Source of the DNA: Lachnospiraceae bacterium
GTDB taxonomy: Bacteria > Bacillota_A > Clostridia > Lachnospirales > Lachnospiraceae
Direction: 5' to 3'
Assembly (NCBI GenBank): GCA_009911175.1
Contig: QXWX01000112.1
Span: 1 to 20,004 of the forward strand
Length of the DNA: 20,004 nt
The translations under genes and the position numbers were made by a program. Every line of letters starts with the position of its first letter. The stretch's first letter is position 1. Below are positions 7,587 to 14,743 of the stretch, in pieces. The notes under the pieces were generated by a model. The model was given only the letters and a program-made list of their open reading frames with translations. It ran no database searches and was not told the origin of the DNA.

Positions 7587-8591
7587 TTACATGTTCAGAA
7601 CGGATTCCCAGACTTCCTCGATCACCGGGATTCCGTTTTTCATATTGTCCAGGATGTTCTGCGACTCCATCTCGCCCGGGTATAATACGTCTTTGCCTTC
7701 CTGGATGGGCTGGGAGGATTTTATGTCGGCAATGATCTCATTCACGATTCCGTCGGTCAGCTCCGTGCTGTTTGCCTTGGAGGGGTCAATGGCGATCATG
7801 ACCTGGGAAAGGCCGACCTCATCCCCAAAGGTTCCGATCTTATTCACCGAATTGCCGTTTGTGAGGACGGTTGCGATCAGATCCAGGGCGATGGAAATTC
7901 CGCTGCCCTTCCAGTAGCCCATGGGGAGCACCCGCCAGGTCTTCTCAATCTCCGCAGGATCGGTGGTGAGATTGCCGTTTGTATCATAACCTCCGGGCAC
8001 CGGAAGCTGGATTCCTTTCAGCCTGCAGTCCTCGATCTTTCCATAGGAGAACTGGGAAACGGCGCAGTCGATGACTACATGGCGGCCGTCGCTTCTCGGA
8101 ACGGCGAAGATCAGGGGGTTGTTGCCGATCTTCCGATCCATGCCTCCCCAGGCCGGCATATTCGGCATGGTGTTGGACCAGCAGATTCCGATGCATCCCT
8201 GGTCCGCCGCCTGGAAGCCGTAGCTGCCGCCCCGCATCCAGTGGTTGTTATTTCCCAGGGCAACGATTCCGATGCCGTATTCCTTCGCAAGCCCGCAGGC
8301 CCTGTCCATAGCCAGCTTTGCGTTCAGCGGGCCGAACCCTCTGTGGCCGTTCCAGCGTTCCATGGCGCCCAGCTGCAGCTCGCAGGTGGCTGCGATATCC
8401 GGATCAATCTCGCCTTTTTCCAGGTAGCTCACCACTCTGGGAAAACGGTTCAGTCCGTGGGAATACACTCCCGCCAGGCTGTTCTGGGCAAAGATTTCCG
8501 CCGCCGCTTCGCCACGCTTCTCGCTGAATCCTTTCTTTACCAGTATTCGTTTAAATTCCTTTACCATGGTCTCATAAGGTACACGCTTCAT
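7587..8591 (-). CDS. yiaK: 2,3-diketo-L-gulonate reductase-like dehydrogenase (YiaK family)
   Basis: A 334-residue NAD(P)H-dependent oxidoreductase of the LDH2/MDH2 family (malate/L-lactate/ureidoglycolate dehydrogenase type). Similarity to E. coli YiaK is strong along its length from memory: GVYSHGLNRFPR near residue 41 (His45 in the position of the YiaK catalytic His), NNHWMRGGSYGFQAADQG near 115, GICWSNTMPNMPAWGG, GNNPLIFAVP and LPMGYWKGSGISIALDLIA near 235. YiaK reduces 2,3-diketo-L-gulonate to 3-keto-L-gulonate. The start ATG 8591 has AGGAGG 9 bases upstream. As first gene of an operon with a TRAP system and a YiaL homologue, it probably acts on the imported acid; the later yia genes (kinase, decarboxylase, epimerases) are absent from this window, so the true substrate may differ. 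Confidence 0.88.
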   Translation of the reverse strand: MKRVPYETMVKEFKRILVKKGFSEKRGEAAAEIFAQNSLAGVYSHGLNRFPRVVSYLEKGEIDPDIAATCELQLGAMERWNGHRGFGPLNAKLAMDRACGLAKEYGIGIVALGNNNHWMRGGSYGFQAADQGCIGICWSNTMPNMPAWGGMDRKIGNNPLIFAVPRSDGRHVVIDCAVSQFSYGKIEDCRLKGIQLPVPGGYDTNGNLTTDPAEIEKTWRVLPMGYWKGSGISIALDLIATVLTNGNSVNKIGTFGDEVGLSQVMIAIDPSKANSTELTDGIVNEIIADIKSSQPIQEGKDVLYPGEMESQNILDNMKNGIPVIEEVWESVLNM

Positions 8592-8623
8592 ATCTCAAAT
8601 CCTCCTGTAATAAAATGATTGTT

Positions 8624-8635
8624 TGCAATCGGTTT
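8624..8635. promoter_or_regulatory. Weaker LacI-type operator-like site in the yiaK leader
   Basis: GCAATCGGTTTC starting at 8624 shares the half-site GCAATCG with the perfect palindrome at 8683-8694. It lies in the untranslated leader, 33-44 bases before the yiaK start codon. Confidence 0.45.
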
Positions 8636-8682
8636 CTTTTTTGCTGCTTTAATTGTGCTATTATTACTATGAATCTCGTTTT

Positions 8683-8694
8683 GCAATCGATTGC
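8683..8694. promoter_or_regulatory. Main LacI-type operator of the yia-like operon
   Basis: GCAATCGATTGC is a perfect 12-bp palindrome with the central CG typical of LacI/GalR operators. It is centred about 13 bases downstream of the inferred start point of the strong promoter at 8708-8736, where a bound repressor would block initiation or early elongation. The likely repressor is the LacI-family protein encoded at 13444-14433, but this is inference. Confidence 0.75.
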
Positions 8695-8707
8695 TTAACT
8701 TGGATTT

Positions 8708-8736
8708 ATAATAGCACATAGGGGAATGGTTTTCAA
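8708..8736 (-). promoter_or_regulatory. Strong promoter of the yia-like operon
   Basis: On the - strand, TTGAAA (8736-8731), a 17-bp spacer and TATTAT (8713-8708) preceded by TGC form a near-consensus sigma-A promoter with an extended -10. Transcription would start near 8701, about 110 bases before the yiaK ATG, and run through all five genes. The operator at 8683-8694 lies immediately downstream. Confidence 0.75.
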
Positions 8737-8855
8737 CAAGAATCTAAACGTCGTTTTTCACATTATTTCAGGGCGGAAATTGTGCATATTTAACAAAAGA
8801 TAAAAGGGTGGATTATTTTTGGGCGATTTTAGATGGGGCGGAAGAAAATAATTTT

Positions 8856-8885
8856 GCAATCGATTGAAAATGTGAATTGATTGCA
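8856..8885. promoter_or_regulatory. Upstream auxiliary operator pair
   Basis: GCAATCGATTGA (8856-8867) matches the main operator at 11 of 12 positions. A half-site GATTGCA follows at 8879-8885, in reverse orientation. The pair is about 170 bases upstream of the main operator, a spacing suited to a repression loop. Confidence 0.55.
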
Positions 8886-8959
8886 GAAAGAAGAAAGTCA
8901 GTGATGAGATGTCGTACAAATGTGAGAATAACCGGCAGGTAATCCGGAAAAATTCCCGC

Positions 8960-9055
8960 CTGTACGGTTGGATCACTTGAAGATGCTCCAACCTGCTCAT
9001 ACATTCGCAAAATCCCTGCTATCGCACGTTTGCGTCTGCTAATGCAGCCGTACAG
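8960..9055. repeat. Compact 96-bp structured element with 8-bp inverted ends
   Basis: The ends CTGTACGG (8960-8967) and CCGTACAG (9048-9055) are perfect inverted repeats. Inside, GGTTGGA (8966-8972) pairs with TCCAACC (8987-8993), and the right part carries further short pairings around CGCAAA and TTTGCG. Both strands are open for stretches but without a credible start. It looks like a dispersed repeat, miniature mobile element or structured RNA; its identity is not established. Confidence 0.5.
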
Positions 9056-9081
9056 ATGGGAAAATTCTGTTTCGCGCAAAG

Positions 9082-9112
9082 CGGCCGCCGGCAGTAAAAT
9101 TGCCGGCGGCCG
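9082..9112 (-). terminator. GC-rich hairpin after the hydrogenase operon
   Basis: CGGCCGCCGGCA (9082-9093) and TGCCGGCGGCCG (9101-9112) form a perfect 12-bp stem with a 7-base loop, 63 bases past the hydrogenase stop. Only a short T-run (GCTTT) follows on the - strand, but the stem is very stable, so termination here is plausible. Confidence 0.6.
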
Positions 9113-9174
9113 TTATCATAAGGAGGACTGCGGAGTTTCCTTTGGCGGCTTCAGCTCATGGCATGGGTTCCGGC

Positions 9175-10911
9175 TCAGTACGCTGCTTTTTCATGGATCG
9201 TATGAAGCAGCATATGTGCCTTATGGGAATTTGGATTTCCAAAGAAGCGTTCATACATGGTCCGGACGTCCGGATTTTCGTGTGAAAAGCGCAGCTCTGC
9301 CTGCTGATCCAGATCGTAGAGTTTTTTCCCACGCTCAAAGGCCCGCTCTTCCCCGTCGTGGATGGGCTGGCCGCCGCCGCCCACGCATCCGCCCGGGCAG
9401 GCCATCACTTCTACAAAATCATACTGGACTTCCCCTCGCAGGATTCTGTCGAGCAGCGTGCGGGTATTGCCAAGCCCGCTGACCACGGCGGTTCGGACGG
9501 TGATGTCGTCGATCTGGAAATCCGCTTCCATCACGCCGTTGTTCTGGTTGAAGCCCTGGCTGCGGACTTTTGAAAATGCGTCTGCCGGGGGATTCTTTCC
9601 TTTGAGCAGGAAGTAGGCGCTCCGAAGGGCCGCTTCCATCACGCCGCCGGTGGCTCCGAAGATGACGCCTGCTCCGGTGCCTTCCTGCATGGGACGGTCT
9701 CCGGGGATGTCCTCCAAAGTCTTCGGATTGATGTGGGCTGAGCGGATCATTTTCACCAGCTCCCTTGTCGTAATCACCGCATCCACGTCATGTCCCGCAT
9801 ATTCCTCATAGAACAGTTCCATCTCCCGTTCGGCCTTTTTTGCCACGCAGGGCATTACGGATACGGTGTAAATCCGTTCCGGGGCGACTTTGAGCTGCTC
9901 TGCAAAATACGTTTTCATCACCGACCCGAACATCTGCTGGGGGGATTTGGCGGTGGAAAGATATTTTACCAGGCCGGGATACTGGGTTTTGATAAAACGA
10001 ATCCAGCCGGGGCAGCAGGAGGTGAACATGGGCAGATGCTTCTGCTCCCCGGATGTGAACCGTTTGATAAATTCCGTGCCTTCCTCCATGATCGTCAGGT
10101 CTGCGGAAAATGTGGTGTCAAAGGCATAGTCCACGCCCATTTTTTTCAGAGAATCCAGGATTTTTCCGATGGTGGCTTCGCCGCGCGTTAGTCCCAGCTG
10201 TTCTCCCCATGCGGCACGCACCGCAGGGGCTACCTGGACCGCCACGATCTTGTCGGGATCGGCAATGGCATCCCACACCGTTTCCGTATCGTCCCGTTCA
10301 CGCAGCGCGCCCACCGGACAATGGGTAATGCACTGGCCGCAGAGGGCGCAGTCCGCCTCCTCGATGCTGCGCAGCCTGGATACGTTGACTGTGGTTCGGG
10401 AGCCGGTGCCCTCCACATCCCAGACGCCCAGCCCCTGTACTTTTTCACAGATCTGCACGCAGCGCATACATTTGATACATTTGGCGGAGTCGCGGATGAG
10501 CGGGAACGACTGGTTCCATTTCTGATGCTCCAATGTCTGCTTATAGGGGATCTGTAAAATGTTCAGGTCGTTGGCCGTTTTCTGCAGGCTGCAGTTTCCG
10601 CTTCTTGCGCAGGTCACGCACCGGCAGTCGTGCTGGGAGAGGATCAGTTCCACGGTGGTTTTTCTGTGTTTCCGAACCTTGGGGCTGTTGGTGTGAATGA
10701 CCATGCCGTCCTCTGCCGGGTTGTTGCAGGAGGTGATCAGCTTTTCCTTCCCTTCCAATTCCACCACGCACACGCGGCAGGCCGCAATTTCGTTGATATC
10801 TTTCAAATAGCACAGCTTCGGGATATGGATTCCATTTTGCGCGGCAGCCTCCATGATGGTGGTATTCTCCTGTACCGAAATCTGTTTTCCGTTAATTGTA
10901 AGATTTACCAT
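9175..10911 (-). CDS. hydA: [FeFe]-hydrogenase, group A, catalytic subunit
   Basis: A 578-residue multidomain [FeFe]-hydrogenase that reduces protons or oxidises H2. Domains in order: a [2Fe-2S] ferredoxin-like domain with Cys34, 45, 48 and 62; a His-Cys3 [4Fe-4S] domain with His94, Cys98, 101 and 107; two [4Fe-4S] clusters (CIKCMRCVQIC near 145 and CALCGQCITHC near 188); then the H-cluster domain. All three H-cluster signatures are intact: TSCCPGW (Cys299 and Cys300, the former the usual proton-transfer Cys), MPCVAKKAERE near 353 and EVMACPGGCVGGGGQP near 495. A small-subunit-like tail ends the protein. It starts at ATG 10911 behind AAGGAGG and overlaps the upstream flavoprotein gene by 7 bases, implying coupled translation and a complex. 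The HydEFG maturases it would need are not in this window. Confidence 0.96.
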   Translation of the reverse strand: MVNLTINGKQISVQENTTIMEAAAQNGIHIPKLCYLKDINEIAACRVCVVELEGKEKLITSCNNPAEDGMVIHTNSPKVRKHRKTTVELILSQHDCRCVTCARSGNCSLQKTANDLNILQIPYKQTLEHQKWNQSFPLIRDSAKCIKCMRCVQICEKVQGLGVWDVEGTGSRTTVNVSRLRSIEEADCALCGQCITHCPVGALRERDDTETVWDAIADPDKIVAVQVAPAVRAAWGEQLGLTRGEATIGKILDSLKKMGVDYAFDTTFSADLTIMEEGTEFIKRFTSGEQKHLPMFTSCCPGWIRFIKTQYPGLVKYLSTAKSPQQMFGSVMKTYFAEQLKVAPERIYTVSVMPCVAKKAEREMELFYEEYAGHDVDAVITTRELVKMIRSAHINPKTLEDIPGDRPMQEGTGAGVIFGATGGVMEAALRSAYFLLKGKNPPADAFSKVRSQGFNQNNGVMEADFQIDDITVRTAVVSGLGNTRTLLDRILRGEVQYDFVEVMACPGGCVGGGGQPIHDGEERAFERGKKLYDLDQQAELRFSHENPDVRTMYERFFGNPNSHKAHMLLHTIHEKAAY

Positions 10912-12737
10912 ATTTTTTCTCTGCCTCCTTTGAAGATTCCATATCCAAAATGATCACACCGCAGGCAGCGGGATGCCTCCTGCTTTGCTTCCTGCTCCGT
11001 CATGCAGTTTTCCACGCCGTCAAAATCACGAACCCTTTCGCAGGCTTCCCGCTCCGTAAGGTTTACACGGCCGCAGGGGGTCCGGTCCCGGAGGTTTGCT
11101 TCCGGGATTTCCACATCGCAGGAAATCTGGTGATGGAAGCCCAGGTATTCGTCGATATTTGCAGCTACCACCTTTGCGGCCGCAATAGCTTTGATCACGG
11201 ACGCCGGGCCGCTGGCACAGTCCCCGCCTGCAAAGACGCCGGGCATATGCTCAAAGGCTCCCGTACTTCTGGTCACGATCTTGCCCCGTTCTACCGGGAT
11301 TCCGGCTTCTTCAAAATGCCGGGTTTCAATGTTCTGCCCGATGGCAATGACCAGGATGTCGCAGGGTATGTAAACGTCCGGCTCTCCTGTGGGACGGATG
11401 CCTGCCCGCCCGTTCTTGATGGAGCTGACCATCTGGGGCGTCACATAGATTCCCCGGATTTGGTTCTTATCATCAATATCCAGGGACGCGGGCGCTTTCA
11501 GGGTCTGCAGCTCGATGCCCTCGGCCACCGCGCCTTCGATTTCGTCGGGAAGCGCCGTCATGTCCGCCGTCCGCCTTCTGTAAACGATGCTGACTTTTTT
11601 TGCGCCCAGCCGTTTGGCGGTACGCACCGCGTCCATGGAAACATTTCCGCCGCCGATCACGGCCACTTCTTTTCCGGTCAGATCCATGATTTTGCTGCTA
11701 CCCACATCCCGGAGAAATTGAACCGCGGACAGGACGCCTTCTGCGTCTTCCCCTTCCAGTCCCAGCTTTTTGTCCGTGCTCGCTCCGATGGTGATCAGTA
11801 CGGCGTCATATTCTTCCCGGAGCTGCTGGATGGTGATATCCCGGCCGATCTTCAGGCCGTGCCTGACTTCCACTCCGGTCTTTAATACGGCCTGGATGTC
11901 CTGGTCGAGCCGGTCTTTGGGAAGCCGGTAATTGGGGATTCCGTAGCGGAGCATGCCTCCCAGCTTGGGAAACATTTCGTAGATCACGGCCTGATGCCCC
12001 ATGAGCTGTAAATAATAAGCCGCGCTCAATCCGCCCGGGCCGCCGCCCAGGATGGCGATCCGTTTTCCGGTGGAAGGCGCCCGCTCCGGCGGATCGACCT
12101 CTCCCGCAAAATCTGCCGCAACCCGTTTCAAGCCGCGGATGTTGACGGAATCATCCATCATATTCCTGCGGCACCTGGCTTCGCAGGGATGCTCGCAGAT
12201 AAAACCGCAGGTTGTGGGGAACGGGTTGTCCTTCCGGATCAGCCGGATGGCGTCCCCATACCTTCCCTCGCTCACCAGCGCAATGTACCCGGGAATGTCC
12301 ACGTGTGCGGGACACAGGGAAACACAGGGGACGGGCTGGCTGTAGGCGCAGGTGCAGCGGCCGTTTTGGATGTGCTCCACATAGTCGTCGCGGTAGCCGA
12401 TCAATCCCTTGTAAACCATGTTCGCGGCTTCATAACCGATGGCGCAGTCCGCAGATTCCATAATGGAAAGGGCGGTCTGCTCCATGATTTCCAAAGTCTC
12501 CATTGCCGCGTTGCCGTCCAGTACATCCCGGATCAGTTGGTTCAGTTGTCCGAGACCGATCCGGCAGGGCGTGCATTTTCCGCAGGTCTGGGCATGGCAC
12601 AATTCCAGAAACGCCCTGGCCATATCTACCGGGCACAGTCCCGGAGGGCTGGATTCGATTCTTCGCTCCAGATCTTTGTAAAGCTCCTCTATGACAAGCC
12701 TTGCTCTCTTGGGCGAAGCGATTTCTAGTCTGCTCAT
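10905..12737 (-). CDS. NuoF-tail/GltD-like NAD(P)H flavoprotein, hydrogenase partner
   Basis: A protein of about 610 residues in two parts. The first 120 residues carry a NuoF-type [4Fe-4S] motif (CGKCTPCRIG near 52, plus a later Cys in SADCAIGYE). The rest is like the small subunit of glutamate synthase (GltD): an Fe-S domain (CPAHVDIPGYI, CGFICEHPCEARCRR), an FAD site (IAILGGGPGGLSAAYYL near 227), an NAD(P) site (VAVIGGGNVSMDAVRTAKR) and the closing FAD motif GGDCASGPASV. A final SRCLRCD adds cysteines. GltD-like proteins pass electrons from NADPH to an Fe-S partner, and such genes accompany the group A2 hydrogenases. No GltB is present, so it probably links NAD(P)H to HydA. I prefer ATG 12737; ATG 12749 lies too close to its AAAGG. 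Confidence 0.9.
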   Translation of the reverse strand: MSRLEIASPKRARLVIEELYKDLERRIESSPPGLCPVDMARAFLELCHAQTCGKCTPCRIGLGQLNQLIRDVLDGNAAMETLEIMEQTALSIMESADCAIGYEAANMVYKGLIGYRDDYVEHIQNGRCTCAYSQPVPCVSLCPAHVDIPGYIALVSEGRYGDAIRLIRKDNPFPTTCGFICEHPCEARCRRNMMDDSVNIRGLKRVAADFAGEVDPPERAPSTGKRIAILGGGPGGLSAAYYLQLMGHQAVIYEMFPKLGGMLRYGIPNYRLPKDRLDQDIQAVLKTGVEVRHGLKIGRDITIQQLREEYDAVLITIGASTDKKLGLEGEDAEGVLSAVQFLRDVGSSKIMDLTGKEVAVIGGGNVSMDAVRTAKRLGAKKVSIVYRRRTADMTALPDEIEGAVAEGIELQTLKAPASLDIDDKNQIRGIYVTPQMVSSIKNGRAGIRPTGEPDVYIPCDILVIAIGQNIETRHFEEAGIPVERGKIVTRSTGAFEHMPGVFAGGDCASGPASVIKAIAAAKVVAANIDEYLGFHHQISCDVEIPEANLRDRTPCGRVNLTEREACERVRDFDGVENCMTEQEAKQEASRCLRCDHFGYGIFKGGREKIW

Positions 12738-12785
12738 TTTACTACTCATCCTTTCTGTTGCGATAAATTATTTTTGTAATAATAA

Positions 12786-12813
12786 ATTATCATACAAAAA
12801 AATAGTCTGTCAA
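12786..12813 (-). promoter_or_regulatory. Hydrogenase operon promoter
   Basis: On the - strand TTGACA (12813-12808), a 16-bp spacer and GATAAT (12791-12786) form a strong promoter, with a start point about 40 bases before the flavoprotein ATG. The -35 hexamer overlaps the edge of the palindrome at 12810-12840. Confidence 0.7.
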
Positions 12814-12840
12814 CATTTGTTATTATTAAGACAATGTTGA
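12810..12840. promoter_or_regulatory. Rex-like palindromic operator
   Basis: The core at 12817-12834 reads TTGTTATTATTAAGACAA, close to the Rex consensus TTGTTAAnnnnTTAACAA. It sits within a longer imperfect inverted repeat (TCAACAT..TGT and ACAATGTTGA). Rex is an NADH/NAD+-sensing repressor of hydrogenase and fermentation genes in Clostridia. A bound protein here would cover the -35 of the hydrogenase promoter. The assignment to Rex is inference. Confidence 0.5.
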
Positions 12841-12960
12841 TAAATAATTAACTATAAACTGTCTTTTTAGTGAAATGTTTGCCATAATTTGGGAGTTTTT
12901 GCGAAAGTGTGAAAAAATGATCCGTGAAAAATGAATAAAGATTGATAAAAAATTATTTTG

Positions 12961-12989
12961 TTGACAAAAATTTTGAAATTTGATATGAT
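12961..12989 (+). promoter_or_regulatory. Perfect-consensus promoter of the shortened SDR gene
   Basis: TTGACA (12961-12966), a 17-bp AT-rich spacer and TATGAT (12984-12989) differ from the sigma-A consensus at one base. Transcription would begin near 12996, about 40 bases before the ATG at 13035. Confidence 0.8.
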
Positions 12990-13034
12990 CGGTCGCAAGA
13001 CATCAGGAAACAAAAATTGAATGGAGGTAATTTT

Positions 13035-13427
13035 ATGCAGCATTTACGAAGGATGGAAGACCGAGTGGTTATGCTGACCGGAGGAGGCGGCGGGATCGCC
13101 AGAGGGGTGGCCCGCGCATTTGCAGACGAGGGGGCAAGCCTGATCCTGACCGATATTTTCCCGGACGGGATGGAACGGACGAAGCGGGAGCTGGAGGAGG
13201 AGTATGGGGCAAAGGTGCTTCCCCTTGTGATGACGGATAAACTGGCCCAATGGGGGAAGGAAAACCCGGAAATGTTCAAAAGAAACCTGGATGAGATCCC
13301 TCTGGGGAGATATGGAGACGCCCAGAAGGACATCGGAAAGGTGTGCGTATTCCTTTCCAGCTATGACGCAAAATATGTCACCGGGGATACGCTCTTTATC
13401 CAGGGCGGCGTGGGGATGAAGCCGTGA
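13035..13427 (+). pseudogene. Internally deleted short-chain dehydrogenase/reductase
   Basis: The 130-residue product joins the two ends of an SDR protein (normally about 250 residues). Residues 1-60 are the Rossmann start, with the cofactor loop LTGGGGGIARGVARAF and the acidic LILTD at the end of strand 2. Residues from about 75 on (MFKRNLDEIPLGRYGD, DIGKVCVFLSS, YVTGDTLFIQGGV) are the normal SDR C-terminus. The middle, with the NAG motif, the catalytic Ser and YxxxK, is missing, yet the frame is intact. The ATG at 13035 has GGAGG 7 bases upstream, and the promoter is near-perfect. The product cannot be a conventional dehydrogenase; it is either a decaying gene after an in-frame deletion or a retained cofactor-binding or regulatory protein. 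Confidence 0.8.
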
Positions 13428-13443
13428 CGTCTTCTGACCGGCC

Positions 13444-14433
13444 TTATGTGCTTTCGCGCTCTACAATGTCTGACAGCAGCATGATCTTCCGGGGGTTCTG
13501 CCGCCCTTCGATGGCGTCGATCAGGATTCTTGCCGCTTCGGATGCCATTTCCGTCATCTTGTTATCCAGTGAGGTGAAACGGGGGCAGCTTAATTCTCCG
13601 TAGATGGTATTGTCGATCCCGATGACCGCCATTTCATCCGGAATCCGGACGCCTGCGTCCCAGAAGGCGCGCATCCCGCCTGCGGCGACCAGGTCTTCAG
13701 AATAGATCACGCTCTGGATGTCCGGATGCAGGCTTAATAACTGCCGGGTCAGTTCATATCCGCTTTCCCTGGAGGGCTCTCCGCCTAGGATTACCAGGGA
13801 ATCTTCGGAACGGCCGCAGCGGAGCATGGCGCGCTTGAAGCCCTTGAGCTTTTCACGGCTGCTGGGGGTGTCTAGTTCTCCGATAAACGCGGCATTTCCT
13901 TTTCCTTTTTTGACCAGCAGGTCTACGCAGTGCTCCACACCGTCACATTCGTCTACCAGGACGCAGTATACGTTTGGCAGGTCGAAACGTCCGTTGGCAA
14001 ACACCACGGGGATATTTGCAAAATGTTCCCGGATGCCGTTTTCCACTGCCTCATTCTGAAAGACGGAGCCTACCATCAGGACACCGTCCACCCGGCGCTG
14101 CTCCAGGATGCGGATAGCTTCGAGCATTTCCCCGGCATGGGAACCGGCGTTCAATATAATGCCGCAGTAGCCTTTCCCGCGGAGATATTTTTCCACGGCA
14201 TAGGTCAGGTCGGTGTGGTGCGCGCTTCGGATATCAGCCAGCAGGATGCCGATCAGCCGGGTGTTCTTGTTGACCAGGCCCCGGGCGTTCTCGTCGGGGG
14301 TGTAGTTGTGCTCTTTCAGCAGGGCTTTCACTTTTTCCCGCGTGGCTTCCCGGATTCCCGGCTTGTTGTTGATCACGCGTGATACGGTGCTTGCGGATAC
14401 GCCGGCAAGCTCGGCGATATCGTAGATTGTCAT
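13444..14433 (-). CDS. LacI/GalR-family transcriptional repressor
   Basis: A 329-residue repressor of normal family length. Residues 1-50 are the LacI helix-turn-helix and hinge (TIYDIAELAGVSASTVSRVI), followed by a periplasmic-binding-protein-like sensor domain: IGILLADIRSAHHTDL near 61, the segment RRVDGVLMVGSVF near 113, PVVFANGRFD near 140, YSEDLVAAGGMRAFWDAGVRIPDEMAVIGIDNT near 240 and the ending CPRFTSLDNKM. The start ATG 14433 has AGGAG 8 bases upstream. The gene converges with the shortened SDR gene, 16 bases between stops, and no terminator separates them. The GCAATCGATTGC sites near the yia-like operon 4.7 kb away suit a LacI-type protein, so this is the best candidate regulator there. 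Confidence 0.93.
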   Translation of the reverse strand: MTIYDIAELAGVSASTVSRVINNKPGIREATREKVKALLKEHNYTPDENARGLVNKNTRLIGILLADIRSAHHTDLTYAVEKYLRGKGYCGIILNAGSHAGEMLEAIRILEQRRVDGVLMVGSVFQNEAVENGIREHFANIPVVFANGRFDLPNVYCVLVDECDGVEHCVDLLVKKGKGNAAFIGELDTPSSREKLKGFKRAMLRCGRSEDSLVILGGEPSRESGYELTRQLLSLHPDIQSVIYSEDLVAAGGMRAFWDAGVRIPDEMAVIGIDNTIYGELSCPRFTSLDNKMTEMASEAARILIDAIEGRQNPRKIMLLSDIVEREST

Positions 14434-14644
14434 GATGCTCTCCTGGTTTCTGTTTTGTTAAAGATGAATGAATCAGCAAAAAATTAAGATACGCAGCACC
14501 GGCAGCCCTCTGCTCATCCCTTTTTTACCAGACATTTCTTCTGGAAAAATGCAATCCCCAGCCGGCCCGCCTTCTTATATCCATCGCGTTCCCTTTCTTG
14601 GATGCCAGGAGCCGGCGCCGGACTTCTTTTCTGCGGATTCTTCT

Positions 14645-14680
14645 TGAAGTGATTGTAGCGCGAAAACAAAATCAATGCAA
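14645..14680 (-). promoter_or_regulatory. Promoter module copy 1, upstream of the LacI-family gene
   Basis: On the - strand TTGCAT (14680-14675), a 17-bp spacer and TACAAT (14657-14652) form a promoter reading toward the repressor gene, with a leader of about 210 bases. The whole 36-bp segment, spacer included, recurs at 17531-17565 with about 32 of 36 positions the same. No other coding signal was seen in 14434-14700. Confidence 0.55.
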
Positions 14681-14706
14681 GAGGATTTCTGGATACATAG
14701 AGGAGC

Positions 14707-14724
14707 CGCCACAGGGAGGTGGCG
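14707..14724 (-). terminator. Short hairpin after the LytTR regulator gene
   Basis: CGCCAC (14707-14712) and GTGGCG (14719-14724) pair around a 6-base loop, 20 bases past the response-regulator stop. There is no U-run, so it is at best a weak terminator. Confidence 0.3.
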
Positions 14725-14743
14725 AAGCTGATTCGAAATTCTA

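Noticed and set aside
8758..9079. Two overlapping open frames on the - strand in the gap upstream of yiaK
   Set aside because: They cross the structured element and the operators, lack ribosome binding sites and show no domain.
10950..11885. A 311-codon open frame on the + strand
   Set aside because: It is antisense to the well-supported GltD-like flavoprotein, has no recognisable domain, and arises from the codon bias of the real gene. The same holds for 12189-12728.
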